Positions 28,885 through 42,935 of a DNA stretch of 64,000 nucleotides are shown one piece after another. Source of the stretch: Pseudomonas allokribbensis. Its GTDB lineage: Bacteria; Pseudomonadota; Gammaproteobacteria; Pseudomonadales; Pseudomonadaceae. Under the pieces are notes generated by a model. That model was not told the DNA's origin. It saw only the letters and a list, made by a program, of their open reading frames with translations, and did not search any database. Position numbers and translations under genes: made by a program. The stretch is from assembly GCF_014863605.1 (NCBI RefSeq), contig NZ_CP062252.1, positions 5,619,501 through 5,683,500 on the forward strand, written 5' to 3'. The stretch's first letter is position 1; each line of letters starts with the position of its first letter.

Positions 28885-30738
28885 ATGCTCAAACGCCTTG
28901 CCTGGCTGGCGCTGTGTGTCTGCGCCCCGCTGTCCGCCGCGCCCCACATCGACCCTCAACGTTTGCAGCAACTGGCCAACGATCGCTTCTGGATTTCCCT
29001 CGGCCACTACGAAACCGCCAAACTCGGCGGCTGGCGCAGTTACGTCAGCGACAAGAAGTTCTTCCTCGCCCCCGACGGCAACGAGCACCCCGACCACGAA
29101 CTGGCCGCCACCGTCCAGGCGCTGTACGCCCCGGCCAGTCTCGGCGAGCAACACGCGCAGTGCGTCTACCCGGCGCGCACGCGCTGGCTGAAAGATCAAC
29201 TCAACCTGAGCGACCTGCCAACGCCGGACTGCACCGACTTCAAGAAATGGTTCAAGGACGTCTCGCCTCACAGCGCGGTGATGATTTTCCCGGCGGCCTA
29301 CCTCAACAGCCCGTCGTCGATGTTCGGTCACACCCTGCTGCGCATCGACCAGGCTGACGTGCAAAGCGACAAGACCTCGCTGCTCAGCTACGCGATCAAC
29401 TTCGGCGCCTACATCGAAGGTTCGGACAACAGCATCCTGTATGCCTGGAAAGGCCTGATGGGCGGATATCCGGGACTGTTCGCGCTGGTGCCATATCAGG
29501 AAAAACTCTCGGAATACCGCAGCTTGGAAAACCGCGACCTGTGGGAATACCGGCTCAACCTGACGCAAGCCGAAACCGCACGGATGGTCGAGCATGTGTG
29601 GGAGCTGAAGCAGATCCAGTTCGACTACTTTTTCTTCGATGAAAACTGCTCCTATCGCCTGCTCGAACTGTTGCAGGTCGCGCGTCCGAGTCTGCGCCTG
29701 ACCGAGCAATTCCCGCTGACCGCGATCCCCACCGACACGGTCAAAGCGGTGAAGGAAGCCGGACTGGTGGAGCACATCGAATACCGCCCGTCCCGCGAGC
29801 GTGAATTGCTCAGCCGCGCCGAGCCCCTGACCGGCGAGGAACAGGACCAGGTGCTGAAAGTCAGCGCCGACCAACAGCAATTACAGGATCCGGCCTTCAA
29901 GTCCCTGCCCCGCGACCGGCAGGCGCTGATCATCGACGCCGCGTATCGGCTGGAACGCTACCGCGCCAACGGCCAGGAGCGTGATCCACAGCGAGCGCAG
30001 CGCAGTTTCGAACTGCTGCGGGCAATCAACAAGAACCCGGCACCGGAGCTGCAAATCCCGCAGCCGGGTCTGCCCGAAGACGGCCACGAATCCCGCACCT
30101 GGCAGGCCGGTCTCGGCACTCGCGGTGACCGCGCATTCGGCGAGTACGGCTTGCGTATGGCCTACCACGATCTCAACGACAACGCCGAGAGTTTCCCCCT
30201 CGGCGCGCAGATCGAAATCCTGCAAATGAAGCTGCGCCAGTACGAAGGCAATCACTGGCAGTTCCAGCAGCTGGATCTGGCAACCATCCGCTCGCTGACG
30301 CCGCGCAATGCGCTGTTGCAGCCGCTGTCGTGGCAAGTCACCGGCGGTCTGGAGCGAGTGCCGGGCAAGCATGACGACGAAACCCTGGTCAGCCATGTCA
30401 ACGGTGGCGGTGGCGGCACTTGGGCGCTGGGTGATGATGTACTGGGGTTTGCGCTCGGCACCGTGCGTGTTGAACACAACAATGATTTCGCCGGGTTCGT
30501 TTCCCCCGCAGGTGGTTTCAATACCGGTGTGCTGTGGAAAAACCCGTTGGGCAATCTCAGTGTGGAGGCCAAGGGCGATTACTTCTTCAATGGCGAAGTG
30601 CGCCGCAGCCTGAGCCTGAACCAGCAGTGGGAGTTATCCCGCAACCTCGGCCTGCGCCTCAGCGCCCAGCGTGAGTTCAGCCATCTGGCAACGCCGGAGA
30701 CCGAAGTGATGCTTGAGGTGAAGTGGTATCACTACTGA
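28885..30738 (+). CDS. DUF4105 (Lnb N-terminal periplasmic domain) protein
   Basis: A 617-residue exported protein. The ATG at 28885 gives MLKRLAWLALCVCAPLSAAP, a signal peptide. The DUF4105 domain covers roughly residues 110-280, with the conserved CTDFKKWFKD, FGHTLLRIDQ and YFFFDENCSYRLLELL segments; His, Asp and Cys in these blocks could be catalytic. The last 240 residues have alternating beta-strand patterns ending in ...LEVKWYHY, which resembles an outer-membrane barrel with a C-terminal aromatic residue. Function is unknown; a membrane-anchored hydrolase is a guess. Confidence 0.8.
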   Translation: MLKRLAWLALCVCAPLSAAPHIDPQRLQQLANDRFWISLGHYETAKLGGWRSYVSDKKFFLAPDGNEHPDHELAATVQALYAPASLGEQHAQCVYPARTRWLKDQLNLSDLPTPDCTDFKKWFKDVSPHSAVMIFPAAYLNSPSSMFGHTLLRIDQADVQSDKTSLLSYAINFGAYIEGSDNSILYAWKGLMGGYPGLFALVPYQEKLSEYRSLENRDLWEYRLNLTQAETARMVEHVWELKQIQFDYFFFDENCSYRLLELLQVARPSLRLTEQFPLTAIPTDTVKAVKEAGLVEHIEYRPSRERELLSRAEPLTGEEQDQVLKVSADQQQLQDPAFKSLPRDRQALIIDAAYRLERYRANGQERDPQRAQRSFELLRAINKNPAPELQIPQPGLPEDGHESRTWQAGLGTRGDRAFGEYGLRMAYHDLNDNAESFPLGAQIEILQMKLRQYEGNHWQFQQLDLATIRSLTPRNALLQPLSWQVTGGLERVPGKHDDETLVSHVNGGGGGTWALGDDVLGFALGTVRVEHNNDFAGFVSPAGGFNTGVLWKNPLGNLSVEAKGDYFFNGEVRRSLSLNQQWELSRNLGLRLSAQREFSHLATPETEVMLEVKWYHY

Positions 30739-30822
30739 GGTTTTGATCTTTCTTTCACGCCTCATCGACGAATCCGCTTCTAGACTTTCCCTATCAGCCG
30801 GATAACGGCGCGGGAGAGTGTG

Positions 30823-31179
30823 ATGTGGCGGTGTGCGGTTTTTGCGGGCGTGTTGCTGTTGCTGGGTGGCTGTCAGAGCACCCACGAAGACCTGATCGCC
30901 AAGGGTTACCCACCGGCGTTCGCCGACGGTTTCGATGACGGTTGCATCAGCGGCCGCCAGGCGGCCGGTTCGATCAGTGGCGAGTTTCGCAAGAACGTGC
31001 CGCGCTATCTCAAGGACAAACAATACGCCGAAGGCTGGAGCGACGGCTTCCGTCAGTGTCAGGCGATGCTGGAAAACAAGGACCGCGAAGACTATCGCAA
31101 CGAACATTGGGACGAGCGCGAACGGGCCTGGCAGCAACAGAAGGATCAGGGCGCCGCGCGGGCTTATCGCTCGCAGTAG
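30823..31179 (+). CDS. Small lipoprotein with repeated G-x-x-DG motif
   Basis: A 118-residue lipoprotein: MWRCAVFAGVLLLLGGCQS has lipobox LGGC with Gln at +2, predicting the outer membrane. The mature part has two copies of an aromatic-glycine motif, FADGFDDGCISGRQA and YAEGWSDGFRQC, each with one Cys that may pair, then a charged coiled-coil-like tail. The start could be GTG at 30820 or the ATG at 30823. No function known. It lies 84 bp after the DUF4105 gene on the same strand and may be co-transcribed with it, since I see no terminator between them. Confidence 0.75.
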   Translation: MWRCAVFAGVLLLLGGCQSTHEDLIAKGYPPAFADGFDDGCISGRQAAGSISGEFRKNVPRYLKDKQYAEGWSDGFRQCQAMLENKDREDYRNEHWDERERAWQQQKDQGAARAYRSQ

Positions 31180-31249
31180 GTCGTTTCCAGACATCCAGTG
31201 AAACTCATTGCCTGCGACCATGGCCCAACGGTTGTCACAGGAGGTCACC

Positions 31250-33171
<1,922 letters not shown>

Positions 33172-33218
33172 TTATGAAAACAAATAGTACACACGCTATA
33201 AATCAGTCTGAATTTCAG

Positions 33219-33252
33219 GCAAAAAAAAGCGAAGCCCGAAGGCTCCGCTTTT
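33219..33252 (-). terminator. Rho-independent terminator of ettA
   Basis: On the minus strand AGCGGAGCC (complement of 33241-33249) pairs with the 33229-33237 side across a CGA loop (one mismatch) and runs into eight T (complement of 33221-33228). Confidence 0.88.
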
Positions 33253-33271
33253 TCATGCAACCAACCTGTGA

Positions 33272-34936
<1,665 letters not shown>

Positions 34937-35222
34937 GGAGAACCTTGGGTCAGTGACAGATGAATGATTGGAGCGCAGGCGATGCCCGGCCAGACCATGC
35001 GCGTCGTTCACTTGATGGTGATCAATGCGTGCGCGCTGAAAAAAGTCTGATTCTAGGAGCTGGAACGCTCCCGCGTAACCGGCAAAGCTACCTGAATGAC
35101 CGGTGGCAGTCCAGCCGAGCGGGGCTGGCACTTCGCCACAACTCAAGGCATGCTAGCCGCCCTTTGGGCGTCCGGCTTATAGTGCACGTCGCGCCAGTCC
35201 AGCCAAACCGCAGGATTACAGC
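34937..35222. promoter_or_regulatory. Divergent intergenic region ettA / morA
   Basis: A 286-bp gap that must carry both promoters. I see no gene, repeat or clear operator in it. Confidence 0.5.
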
Positions 35223-38200
35223 TTGTCCAATGTCACTCCGCCTACTTCTGTGAGCAGCACCCCACCGGCGCCCGGCTCGTCCCTGCGTGGGACATTGAAA
35301 GGCGCGCTGGCGACTTTGGTGCTGTTACTGCTGGCGTTGCTGTTCTGGCAACTGCTCGATCAACTGCGTGAAACCCAGAAAAACCAGCGCCAGTACACCA
35401 TCGACTACACCGCCGATCTCGCTTCGCAAGTCAGCCTCAACATGTCGCTGAACGCGCAGATCGCACTCAATCTGCTACCGATCGTCGAACAGCCGCAGTC
35501 CACCGACGATCAGCAGGCGCTGCTGCGCAAGTTGCAGCAATCGCTGCCGGACCTGCGCAGCCTGGCCTTGCTCAGCCCCTCCGGAAAAATCCTCAGCGAC
35601 AGCGCCACTGACAGCCAGGACGCCGACTACCTCAGCGATCTGGTCCGCCGCAGCCACGCCCAGGCCCATTATTTCAGCAATGCCGACGACGGCTCGGTGG
35701 TGCATCTGCTGCTGCATCAGGCCAGCGGCAGCACCCGCGGCTATTGGGCACTGCGCCTGACCCCGACCTTCTTTGCCTCGCTGACCAAACAGGGTGACAG
35801 CGGCATCCGCCCTTTGTGGCTGGTGGAAAACCGCATCAACCATCAGATCATCAGTCGCGACGAAGCCCTGCCCTCTACCAAGACCAGCACCCTGACGCCC
35901 GACGATCTGGCCAACAGCGTGCTGACCGTGCCGCTGAGCAGCAGCGACTGGCAACTGCGCGGACTGTTCGATCGGCAACATGTACTGGAAGAATTGCTGC
36001 CCGCGTTCATCGGCAAATGCCTGCTGGGTCTGGCGTTCTCGCTGTTGCCATTTATCGCGTTGCTCAACATGCGCCGCCGCCAGCGTCAGGTACATGAAGG
36101 ACGTCGTCGTTATCAGGATATTTTCGAAGGCACTGGTGTGGCCCTGTGCGTGCTCGATCTTTCGGGGCTCAAGCAGGTTTTCGAGAAAGCCCAGATACAG
36201 ACCAGCGACCAGCTCAAGGCCTGGCTCGACCAGCCGCAACAGCGCCAGCAACTGCTCCAGGAGCTGCGGGTCACCGAGGTCAACCAGGTGGCGCTGCAAC
36301 TGCTTAACGTCAATTCCTGCGACCACGCCTGGCAACTGCTGATCGACGGTCATCCGCACAGCCAGTGCGCCATCGGCAATCAAGTGCTCGATGCCGTGCT
36401 CCAGCAGCAAAAGCAGCTGGAACTGGAAATCAAGTTGCCGGACATCAATGGCCGCGACCAGCACCTGTGGCTGGTGCTGCGCCTGCCGCAGGAACAGCAC
36501 GACTACAAGGCTGTGATCCTGAGCATCAACGACATCACCAGCCGCAAACTGATCGAACTGTCACTGCTGGAGCGCGAAGGCTTCTGGTCGGACGTGGTGC
36601 GCACCGTGCCGGATCACCTGTACGTGCAGGATGTGATCAGTCAGCGGATGATTTTCAGCAACCACCACCTCGGCCAGACCCTCGGTTACAACCGCACCGA
36701 GCTGCATCAGATGGGCGAGTACTTCTGGGAAATCCTCCTGCACCCGGAAGACGCCGACTATTACCACCGCTCGCGGCAGATGCAGCGTCACGCCGGTTAC
36801 AGCCAGTTGCTGCAATGTCAGTTGCGCTTCCGTCACCGCGACGGCAAGTGGCGGCGTTTCGATATCCGCGAACAGGCGCTGGCCCGGGACAAGCACGATC
36901 AGGTCACGCGGATCATCGGCGTGGCCAAGGACATCACCGAGCAGATCGAAGCCAGCGAATCCCTGCGCGACAGCGAGCAGCGCTACCGGATGCTCGCCGA
37001 AAGCATCAGCGACGTGATTTTCTCCACCGACAGCAAGCTGTCGCTCAACTACGTCAGCCCGTCGGTGCAAGCGGTGCTCGGTTACGACGCCGAATGGATT
37101 TTCCAGAATGGCTGGCAGTCGACCATCGCCAACCCGCAGCAACTGAGCGGCATCTATCACCTGATGGACCGGGTCAGCAAAGCCCTGGACAAGCCCGAAC
37201 AACTGGCAATCCTGCGCAGTCAGGTACAGACCCAGATGTTCCTGTTCGACTGCCTGCGCGCCGATGGCCGCAAGATCCCGATCGAACTGCGCCTGGTGCT
37301 GGTGTGGGACGAACACGGCGCCTTCGAAGGCGTGCTCGGGGTCGGTCGCGACATCAGCCAGCAGCGCCGTGCCGAGAAAGACCTGCGCATGGCGGCCACG
37401 GTATTCGAGCATTCGACTTCGGCGATCCTGATCACCGACCCGGCCGGTTACATCGTTCAGGCCAACGAAGCGTTCAGTCGAGTCAGCGGCTACGCGGTGA
37501 GCGAAGTGCTCGACCAGTTGCCGAACATGCTCACCGTCGACGAACAGCAGGACGCGCACCTGCGTTACGTGCTCAAGCAATTGCATCAGCACAGCACCTG
37601 GGAAGGCGAAGTCTGGCTCAAGCGCCGCAATGGCGAGCATTACCCGGCGTGGGTCGGCATCACTGCGGTGCTCGATGACGAAGGCGACCTGGCCAGTTAC
37701 GTGTGCTTCTTCAGCGACATCAGCGAGCGCAAGGCCAGCGAACAACGGATTCACCGCCTCGCCTACTACGACGCCCTGACCCATCTGCCGAACCGCACGC
37801 TGTTCCAGGATCGCCTGCACACTGCGCTGCAATCGGCCGACCGGCAGAAGTCGTGGGTGGTGCTGATGTTCCTCGACCTCGACCGCTTCAAACCGATCAA
37901 CGACTCTCTCGGCCACGCCGCCGGCGACCGCATGCTCAAGGACATGGCCACCCGGCTGCTGGCCTGCGTCGACGATGACGACACCGTGGCGCGGATGGGC
38001 GGCGACGAATTCACTTTGCTGCTGCAACACCGCTCCAGCCGCGAGATGGCGCTGAACCGTGCGATCCATGTGGCCGAGCAGATTCTCGGTAGCCTGGTGC
38101 GGCCGTTCGTGCTGGAGGGGCGCGAATTCTTCGTCACCGCCAGTATCGGCATCGCCCTGAGCCCGCAGGACGGCAACGAACTCAGTCAGCTGATGAAGAA

Positions 38201-39071
38201 CGCCGACACCGCGATGTACCATGCCAAGGAGCGCGGCAAGAACAACTTCCAGTTCTATCAGGCCGACATGAACGCCAGTGCGCTGGAGCGTCTGGAGCTG
38301 GAAAGCGATCTGCGCCACGCCCTCGAGCAGAATGAATTCGTGCTGTATTACCAGCCGCAGTTCAGCGGCGACGGTAAACGCCTGACCGGCGCCGAAGCCC
38401 TGCTGCGCTGGCGTCATCCGCGTCGCGGGCTGGTGCCGCCGGGGGATTTCATTCCGGTGCTCGAAGAACTCGGGCTGGTGGTAGACGTCGGCGACTGGGT
38501 GATCAGCGAAGCCTGCCGTCAGCTCAAGACCTGGCACCAAAGCCGCGTGCGCGTGCCGAAAGTCTCGGTGAACATTTCCGCCCGGCAGTTCTCCGACGGC
38601 CAGCTCGGCACGCGGATCGCCACCATCCTCAAGGAAACCGGCCTGCCGCCGGCGTGCCTGGAGCTGGAGCTGACCGAAAGTATCCTGATGCGCGAAGTCA
38701 GCGAAGCGATGCAGATCCTTGCCGGCCTGAAGAACCTCGGCCTGAGCATCGCGGTCGACGACTTCGGCACCGGTTACTCGTCGCTGAACTACCTCAAGCA
38801 ATTCCCGATCGACGTGCTGAAGATCGACCGCACCTTCGTCGACGGCCTGCCGTCCGGCGAACAGGACGCGCAGATTGCCCGGGCGATCATCGCCATGGCC
38901 CACAGCCTCAATCTGGCGGTGATCGCCGAGGGTGTGGAAACCCACGAGCAGCTGGACTTCCTGCGCGAGCATGGTTGCGACGAGGTTCAGGGTTATCTGT
39001 TCGGGCGGCCGATGCCGGCCACCCGCTTCGAGGCGCAGTTCAGCAATGATGCGCTGTTCATGTTCGACTGA
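35223..39071 (+). CDS. morA: c-di-GMP diguanylate cyclase/phosphodiesterase MorA
   Basis: A 1282-residue membrane-bound c-di-GMP enzyme. It appears to start at TTG ([10 protein letters not shown]); a GTG 27 bp later is the alternative. Two helices (about 28-46 and 260-280) enclose a periplasmic sensor. Three or more PAS/PAC units follow, including [33 protein letters not shown] and [11 protein letters not shown]. The cyclase domain has an intact GGDEF (about 925) but the I-site position reads DDDD, without the RxxD Arg. The EAL domain is complete: [29 protein letters not shown] and AEGVE. Position next to glyA matches P. aeruginosa morA (PA4601), which controls motility, biofilm and protease secretion. 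Confidence 0.93.
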   Translation: MSNVTPPTSVSSTPPAPGSSLRGTLKGALATLVLLLLALLFWQLLDQLRETQKNQRQYTIDYTADLASQVSLNMSLNAQIALNLLPIVEQPQSTDDQQALLRKLQQSLPDLRSLALLSPSGKILSDSATDSQDADYLSDLVRRSHAQAHYFSNADDGSVVHLLLHQASGSTRGYWALRLTPTFFASLTKQGDSGIRPLWLVENRINHQIISRDEALPSTKTSTLTPDDLANSVLTVPLSSSDWQLRGLFDRQHVLEELLPAFIGKCLLGLAFSLLPFIALLNMRRRQRQVHEGRRRYQDIFEGTGVALCVLDLSGLKQVFEKAQIQTSDQLKAWLDQPQQRQQLLQELRVTEVNQVALQLLNVNSCDHAWQLLIDGHPHSQCAIGNQVLDAVLQQQKQLELEIKLPDINGRDQHLWLVLRLPQEQHDYKAVILSINDITSRKLIELSLLEREGFWSDVVRTVPDHLYVQDVISQRMIFSNHHLGQTLGYNRTELHQMGEYFWEILLHPEDADYYHRSRQMQRHAGYSQLLQCQLRFRHRDGKWRRFDIREQALARDKHDQVTRIIGVAKDITEQIEASESLRDSEQRYRMLAESISDVIFSTDSKLSLNYVSPSVQAVLGYDAEWIFQNGWQSTIANPQQLSGIYHLMDRVSKALDKPEQLAILRSQVQTQMFLFDCLRADGRKIPIELRLVLVWDEHGAFEGVLGVGRDISQQRRAEKDLRMAATVFEHSTSAILITDPAGYIVQANEAFSRVSGYAVSEVLDQLPNMLTVDEQQDAHLRYVLKQLHQHSTWEGEVWLKRRNGEHYPAWVGITAVLDDEGDLASYVCFFSDISERKASEQRIHRLAYYDALTHLPNRTLFQDRLHTALQSADRQKSWVVLMFLDLDRFKPINDSLGHAAGDRMLKDMATRLLACVDDDDTVARMGGDEFTLLLQHRSSREMALNRAIHVAEQILGSLVRPFVLEGREFFVTASIGIALSPQDGNELSQLMKNADTAMYHAKERGKNNFQFYQADMNASALERLELESDLRHALEQNEFVLYYQPQFSGDGKRLTGAEALLRWRHPRRGLVPPGDFIPVLEELGLVVDVGDWVISEACRQLKTWHQSRVRVPKVSVNISARQFSDGQLGTRIATILKETGLPPACLELELTESILMREVSEAMQILAGLKNLGLSIAVDDFGTGYSSLNYLKQFPIDVLKIDRTFVDGLPSGEQDAQIARAIIAMAHSLNLAVIAEGVETHEQLDFLREHGCDEVQGYLFGRPMPATRFEAQFSNDALFMFD

Positions 39072-39086
39072 AGATCGGCGGCGCGG

Positions 39087-39112
39087 CCTTCGCGAGCGAG
39101 CCCGCTTCCACA
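39087..39112. repeat. Pseudomonas REP-like element
   Basis: An imperfect G/C palindrome with the core GCGAGCGAGCCCGC, followed by TTCCACA, has the form of the short extragenic REP elements common in P. fluorescens and P. putida genomes. One copy, 16 bp after the morA stop. I found no other full copy in the window. Confidence 0.6.
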
Positions 39113-39227
39113 GGGATTGATGTCGATCACAAAATCGTGGGCCGGCCTCGGTTATTGTGCGAACCGGCTGGTCAGCGAAAAGGCCGGCACGGACGCCACA
39201 TATCTGGTCATGAACGCCACTTGTCTG

Positions 39228-39240
39228 CGACATGATGTCG
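39228..39240. promoter_or_regulatory. Palindrome upstream of glyA
   Basis: CGACATGATGTCG is a perfect 13-bp palindrome (one central base) 71 bp before the glyA ATG. A TAGAAT box at 39270-39275 could be the -10. The regulator is not known to me. Confidence 0.4.
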
Positions 39241-39311
39241 TTTCATATGCCATCCAAAACCCGATGGGTTAGAATGCCCCCCTTTTCTGCCCCCGATCCT
39301 TGAGGACCGCC

Positions 39312-40565
39312 ATGTTCAGCCGTGATTTGACTATTGCCAAGTACGACGCCGATCTTTTTGCCGCCATGGAGCAAGAAGCCCAGCGCCAGGAAGAACACAT
39401 CGAGCTGATCGCTTCGGAGAACTACACCAGCCCAGCGGTGATGGAAGCTCAAGGCTCGGTTCTGACCAACAAGTACGCCGAAGGCTACCCGGGCAAGCGC
39501 TACTACGGTGGTTGCGAGTACGTCGACGTTGTTGAGCAACTGGCCATCGACCGCGCCAAAGAGCTGTTCGGCGCCGACTACGCCAACGTTCAGCCGCACG
39601 CCGGCTCGCAAGCCAACGCCGCTGTCTACCTGGCCCTGCTGTCGGCCGGTGACACCATCCTGGGCATGAGCCTGGCTCACGGCGGTCACCTGACCCACGG
39701 CGCCAGCGTTTCCTCCTCCGGCAAGCTGTACAACGCCATCCAGTACGGCATCGACGCCAACGGCCTGATCGACTACGACGAAGTCGAGCGTCTGGCGGTC
39801 GAGCACAAGCCGAAAATGATCGTAGCCGGTTTCTCTGCCTACTCGCAGATCCTGGACTTCCCGCGTTTCCGCGAAATCGCCGACAAGGTTGGCGCCTACC
39901 TGTTCGTCGACATGGCTCACGTGGCCGGTCTGGTCGCCGCTGGCGTCTACCCGAACCCGGTTCCGTTCGCTGACGTCGTGACCACCACCACCCACAAGAC
40001 CCTGCGCGGTCCACGTGGTGGCCTGATCCTGGCTCGCGCCAACGCCGACATCGAGAAGAAGCTGAACTCCGCCGTATTCCCGGGCGCCCAGGGTGGCCCG
40101 CTGGAGCACGTGATCGCCGCCAAAGCGATCTGCTTCAAGGAAGCACTGCAGCCTGAGTTCAAGGCTTACCAGCAACAAGTGGTGAAAAACGCCCAGGCCA
40201 TGGCCGGCGTGTTCATCGAGCGCGGTTTCGACGTGGTTTCCGGCGGTACTGAAAACCACCTGTTCCTGCTGTCGCTGATCAAGCAGGAAATCTCCGGTAA
40301 AGACGCCGACGCCGCTCTGGGCAAAGCGTTCATCACCGTGAACAAGAACTCCGTGCCAAACGACCCACGCTCCCCGTTCGTCACCTCCGGTCTGCGCTTC
40401 GGTACTCCGGCTGTGACCACTCGCGGCTTCAAAGAGGCTGAGTGCAAAGAGCTGGCTGGCTGGATCTGCGACATCCTGGCTGACCTGAACAACGAAGCGG
40501 TGATCGACGCCGTTCGTGAGAAAGTCAAAGCCATCTGCAAGAAACTGCCGGTATACGGCGCTTAA
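39312..40565 (+). CDS. glyA: Serine hydroxymethyltransferase
   Basis: PLP enzyme of 417 residues that converts serine and tetrahydrofolate to glycine and methylene-tetrahydrofolate. The ATG at 39312 ([12 protein letters not shown]) follows a TGAGGA site. Landmarks: [28 protein letters not shown], the PLP-lysine segment [16 protein letters not shown] and the C-terminal [15 protein letters not shown]. Codon choice is strongly biased toward common codons, as in highly expressed genes. Pseudomonads usually carry several glyA copies; this is the morA-linked one (glyA3 of PAO1). Confidence 0.97.
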   Translation: MFSRDLTIAKYDADLFAAMEQEAQRQEEHIELIASENYTSPAVMEAQGSVLTNKYAEGYPGKRYYGGCEYVDVVEQLAIDRAKELFGADYANVQPHAGSQANAAVYLALLSAGDTILGMSLAHGGHLTHGASVSSSGKLYNAIQYGIDANGLIDYDEVERLAVEHKPKMIVAGFSAYSQILDFPRFREIADKVGAYLFVDMAHVAGLVAAGVYPNPVPFADVVTTTTHKTLRGPRGGLILARANADIEKKLNSAVFPGAQGGPLEHVIAAKAICFKEALQPEFKAYQQQVVKNAQAMAGVFIERGFDVVSGGTENHLFLLSLIKQEISGKDADAALGKAFITVNKNSVPNDPRSPFVTSGLRFGTPAVTTRGFKEAECKELAGWICDILADLNNEAVIDAVREKVKAICKKLPVYGA

Positions 40566-40589
40566 TTGCGACGCTAAAACCGCAGCATG

Positions 40590-40623
40590 AAAAACCGGCC
40601 AAGTGATTGGCCGGTTTTTTTTC
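40590..40623 (+). terminator. Rho-independent terminator of glyA
   Basis: ACCGGCCAA (40594-40602) pairs perfectly with TTGGCCGGT (40607-40615) around GTGA, followed by T run. Confidence 0.93.
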
Positions 40624-40676
40624 GTCCGCAAAAAAGTTTCGAACGGCAAATGGCTCAAAGTCGGGGTATTGCGCCC

Positions 40677-40695
40677 AACTGGTCAGACCGGTCAT
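40677..40695. promoter_or_regulatory. Candidate GntR/FCD operator 1
   Basis: CTGGTCAGACCGG (core GGT-nnn-ACC at 40681-40689) has the spacing typical of FadR-type GntR operators. It lies upstream of the candidate -35 of the symporter gene. Confidence 0.5.
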
Positions 40696-40715
40696 GCCAA
40701 TTCGTCATTTTTCAC

Positions 40716-40745
40716 TTGCGATCCGTAAAAAACAGCGCCTAGACT
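40716..40745 (+). promoter_or_regulatory. Candidate promoter of the symporter operon
   Basis: TTGCGA (40716-40721) and TAGACT (40740-40745) separated by 18 bp, about 100 bp before the symporter ATG. Flanked by the two GGT-nnn-ACC sites. Confidence 0.45.
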
Positions 40746-40763
40746 GCACCCGCACTGGACATA

Positions 40764-40776
40764 CCGGTAAGACCAC
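40764..40776. promoter_or_regulatory. Candidate GntR/FCD operator 2
   Basis: CCGGTAAGACCAC (core GGT-nnn-ACC at 40766-40774) repeats the pattern of site 1, 85 bp downstream, just past the expected transcription start. Position suits repression. Confidence 0.5.
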
Positions 40777-40843
40777 AATAATTAAGTCCTGAATCTGATA
40801 CGCCCCGCGTACGGCAGCCAGGACACCGACCAGGATTCCTCCC

Positions 40844-42157
40844 ATGCTCAGATGGTGCTCGCGTTCAATCTTCCTCCAAGTGGTTCTCGGACTGATTCTC
40901 GGCATCGTCTGCGGGCTGACCCTTCCTGAATACTCGGCCCAGCTCAAACCGCTCGGCGACGGTTTCATCAAACTGATCAAGATGCTCATCGGCCTGATCG
41001 TGTTCTGCGTGGTGGTCAGCGGCATCAGCGGCGCCGGCGACCTGAAGAAGGTCGGACGCATCGGCCTCAAGTCGGTGATCTACTTCGAAGTGCTGACCAC
41101 CATCGCGCTGGTGATCGGTCTGGTGTTCGCGTTCAGCACCGGGATCGGCAGCGGCGCCAACATCCATCTGGAGCAACTGTCCGCCGCCGACATGGGCGAC
41201 ATCGCCGAACGCGGCCAGCACATGCACACCACCACCCAGTTCCTGATGGACCTGATCCCGACCTCGGTACTCGGCGCCTTTGCCGACAACAACATCCTGC
41301 AAGTGCTGTTGTTCTCGGTGCTGTTCGGCAGCGCGTTGAATCTGGTGGGCGAAGCCGCTTCCGGGATCTCGCGGCTGATCAACGAGCTGAGCCATGTGAT
41401 CTTCCGCATCATGGGCATGATCGTGCGTCTGGCACCGATCGGCGTGTTCGGTGCCATCGCCTTCACCACCAGCAAATACGGCCTCGATTCCCTGCAACAC
41501 CTGGGCAGCCTGGTCGGTTTGTTCTACCTGACCTGCATCGCCTTCGTCGCACTGATTCTCGGCCTGGTGATGCGCCTGTCCGGTCTGCGTATGTGGCCGC
41601 TGCTCAAGTACCTGCGCGAAGAACTGCTGATCGTCATGGGCACCGCCTCCTCCGACGCCGTGTTGCCGCAGATCATGCGCAAGCTGGAACATCTGGGCAT
41701 CGGCAGCTCGACCGTCGGGCTGGTGATTCCCACCGGTTACTCGTTCAACCTCGACGGATTTTCGATCTACCTGACCCTGGCCATCGTGTTCATCGCCAAC
41801 GCCACCGGTACGCCGCTGGCCATGACCGATCTGTTGACGATTTTGCTGGTGTCGCTGATTACCTCCAAAGGTGCCCACGGCATTCCGGGATCGGCGCTGG
41901 TGATTCTCGCCGCGACGCTGACGGCCATCCCGGCGATTCCGGTGGTCGGTCTGGTGCTGGTGCTGGCGGTGGACTGGTTCATGGGCATCGGCCGGGCACT
42001 GACCAACCTGATCGGCAACTGCGTCGCCACCGTAGCCATCGCCCGCTGGGAAAAGGATATCGATGTGCAACGGGCGAACAAGGTGCTCAACGGCGAGCAG
42101 GGCTATAACTTTCAGCCGAGAAAAACGGTCGCTCAAGCGGCGGCCAAAGAATTCTGA
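40844..42157 (+). CDS. Dicarboxylate/amino acid:cation symporter (DctA/GltP family)
   Basis: A 437-residue inner-membrane symporter of the DAACS family (SLC1-like). It has about eight helices plus two re-entrant hairpins; family motifs are GTASSDAVLP in hairpin 1, NLDGFSIYLTLA in helix 7 and GIPGSALVILAATL in hairpin 2. C4-dicarboxylate or glutamate/aspartate transport is typical; the SSD serine motif here has Asp, so the exact substrate is open. Two GntR/FCD regulators follow directly (49-bp and 24-bp gaps), which points to an inducible, acid- or amino-acid-responsive uptake operon. Confidence 0.88.
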   Translation: MLRWCSRSIFLQVVLGLILGIVCGLTLPEYSAQLKPLGDGFIKLIKMLIGLIVFCVVVSGISGAGDLKKVGRIGLKSVIYFEVLTTIALVIGLVFAFSTGIGSGANIHLEQLSAADMGDIAERGQHMHTTTQFLMDLIPTSVLGAFADNNILQVLLFSVLFGSALNLVGEAASGISRLINELSHVIFRIMGMIVRLAPIGVFGAIAFTTSKYGLDSLQHLGSLVGLFYLTCIAFVALILGLVMRLSGLRMWPLLKYLREELLIVMGTASSDAVLPQIMRKLEHLGIGSSTVGLVIPTGYSFNLDGFSIYLTLAIVFIANATGTPLAMTDLLTILLVSLITSKGAHGIPGSALVILAATLTAIPAIPVVGLVLVLAVDWFMGIGRALTNLIGNCVATVAIARWEKDIDVQRANKVLNGEQGYNFQPRKTVAQAAAKEF

Positions 42158-42206
42158 ATGATCGCCGTGCCTGCGCACATGCAGGCACGGCTCATGGAGC
42201 GAACAC

Positions 42207-42911
42207 GTGATTACTACATCAACCGTCGTCAACTCAGTGGTAGAAAAACTCCGGGCCGCCCTCGCCCGTGGCCAGTGGCGCTCCGGCGAGATGCTGCCGG
42301 GCCAGCGCGAACTGGCCGAGCAACTGGGCATCAGCCGCCCGAGCCTGCGCGAAGCGGTGATCGTGCTGGAAACCCTCGGTCTGGTGCGTTCGATGCCGGG
42401 CAAAGGCGTGGTGGTGCTCGACGCCCAGGCCAGTGACAGTCAAAGCCACGACAGCGCAGTGGCCGGCGCCAGCCTCGAAGATGTGCTGCAACTGCGCTAC
42501 ACCCTCGAACCGTTCATCGTCGGTCTGGTGGCGCAGTCGATCAGCAGCAAGGAAGTCGGGCAACTGCGCCTGACCCTGATGGACATGCGCGAAGCCCTCG
42601 AGGCAGGTGACAGCGAGGCCGGCGTCAGCGCTTACATCGCGTTTCACGAAGAGCTGTTCACCCTGACCTCGAACCCGATTTTCCAGAGCGTGGTGCAACA
42701 GACCAGCAACGCCCTCAAGCAGAGCGCCGAAGTGCTGCGCAATTCGCCGGAGCACCTGGCCGAACGCCTTGAGGAAAACGAGGCCGTGGTGCGCGCGATC
42801 CGCAGCAAGAACAGCGCTCAGGCCAGCGCCGAGATGCGCCGGCATATCCTGCGTGAAGGCCAGCGCATGGGGATCGAGCTGAATATCCCGGATGACAACC
42901 TGAGCCACTGA
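42207..42911 (+). CDS. FadR-subfamily (FCD) GntR transcriptional regulator 1
   Basis: A 234-residue regulator starting at GTG. The N-terminal winged helix-turn-helix is GEMLPGQRELAEQLGISRPSLREAVIVLETLGLVRSMPGKG. The C-terminal FCD ligand domain (from about 80) contains AYIAFHEELFTLTSNPIF and a helix bundle; in this family it often binds a metal and an organic acid. It follows the symporter and is followed by a second GntR gene after 24 bp. I infer that it controls the symporter through the GGT-nnn-ACC sites. Confidence 0.88.
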   Translation: MITTSTVVNSVVEKLRAALARGQWRSGEMLPGQRELAEQLGISRPSLREAVIVLETLGLVRSMPGKGVVVLDAQASDSQSHDSAVAGASLEDVLQLRYTLEPFIVGLVAQSISSKEVGQLRLTLMDMREALEAGDSEAGVSAYIAFHEELFTLTSNPIFQSVVQQTSNALKQSAEVLRNSPEHLAERLEENEAVVRAIRSKNSAQASAEMRRHILREGQRMGIELNIPDDNLSH

Positions 42912-42935
42912 AACGCCTCACACTGGAGACCGGCC

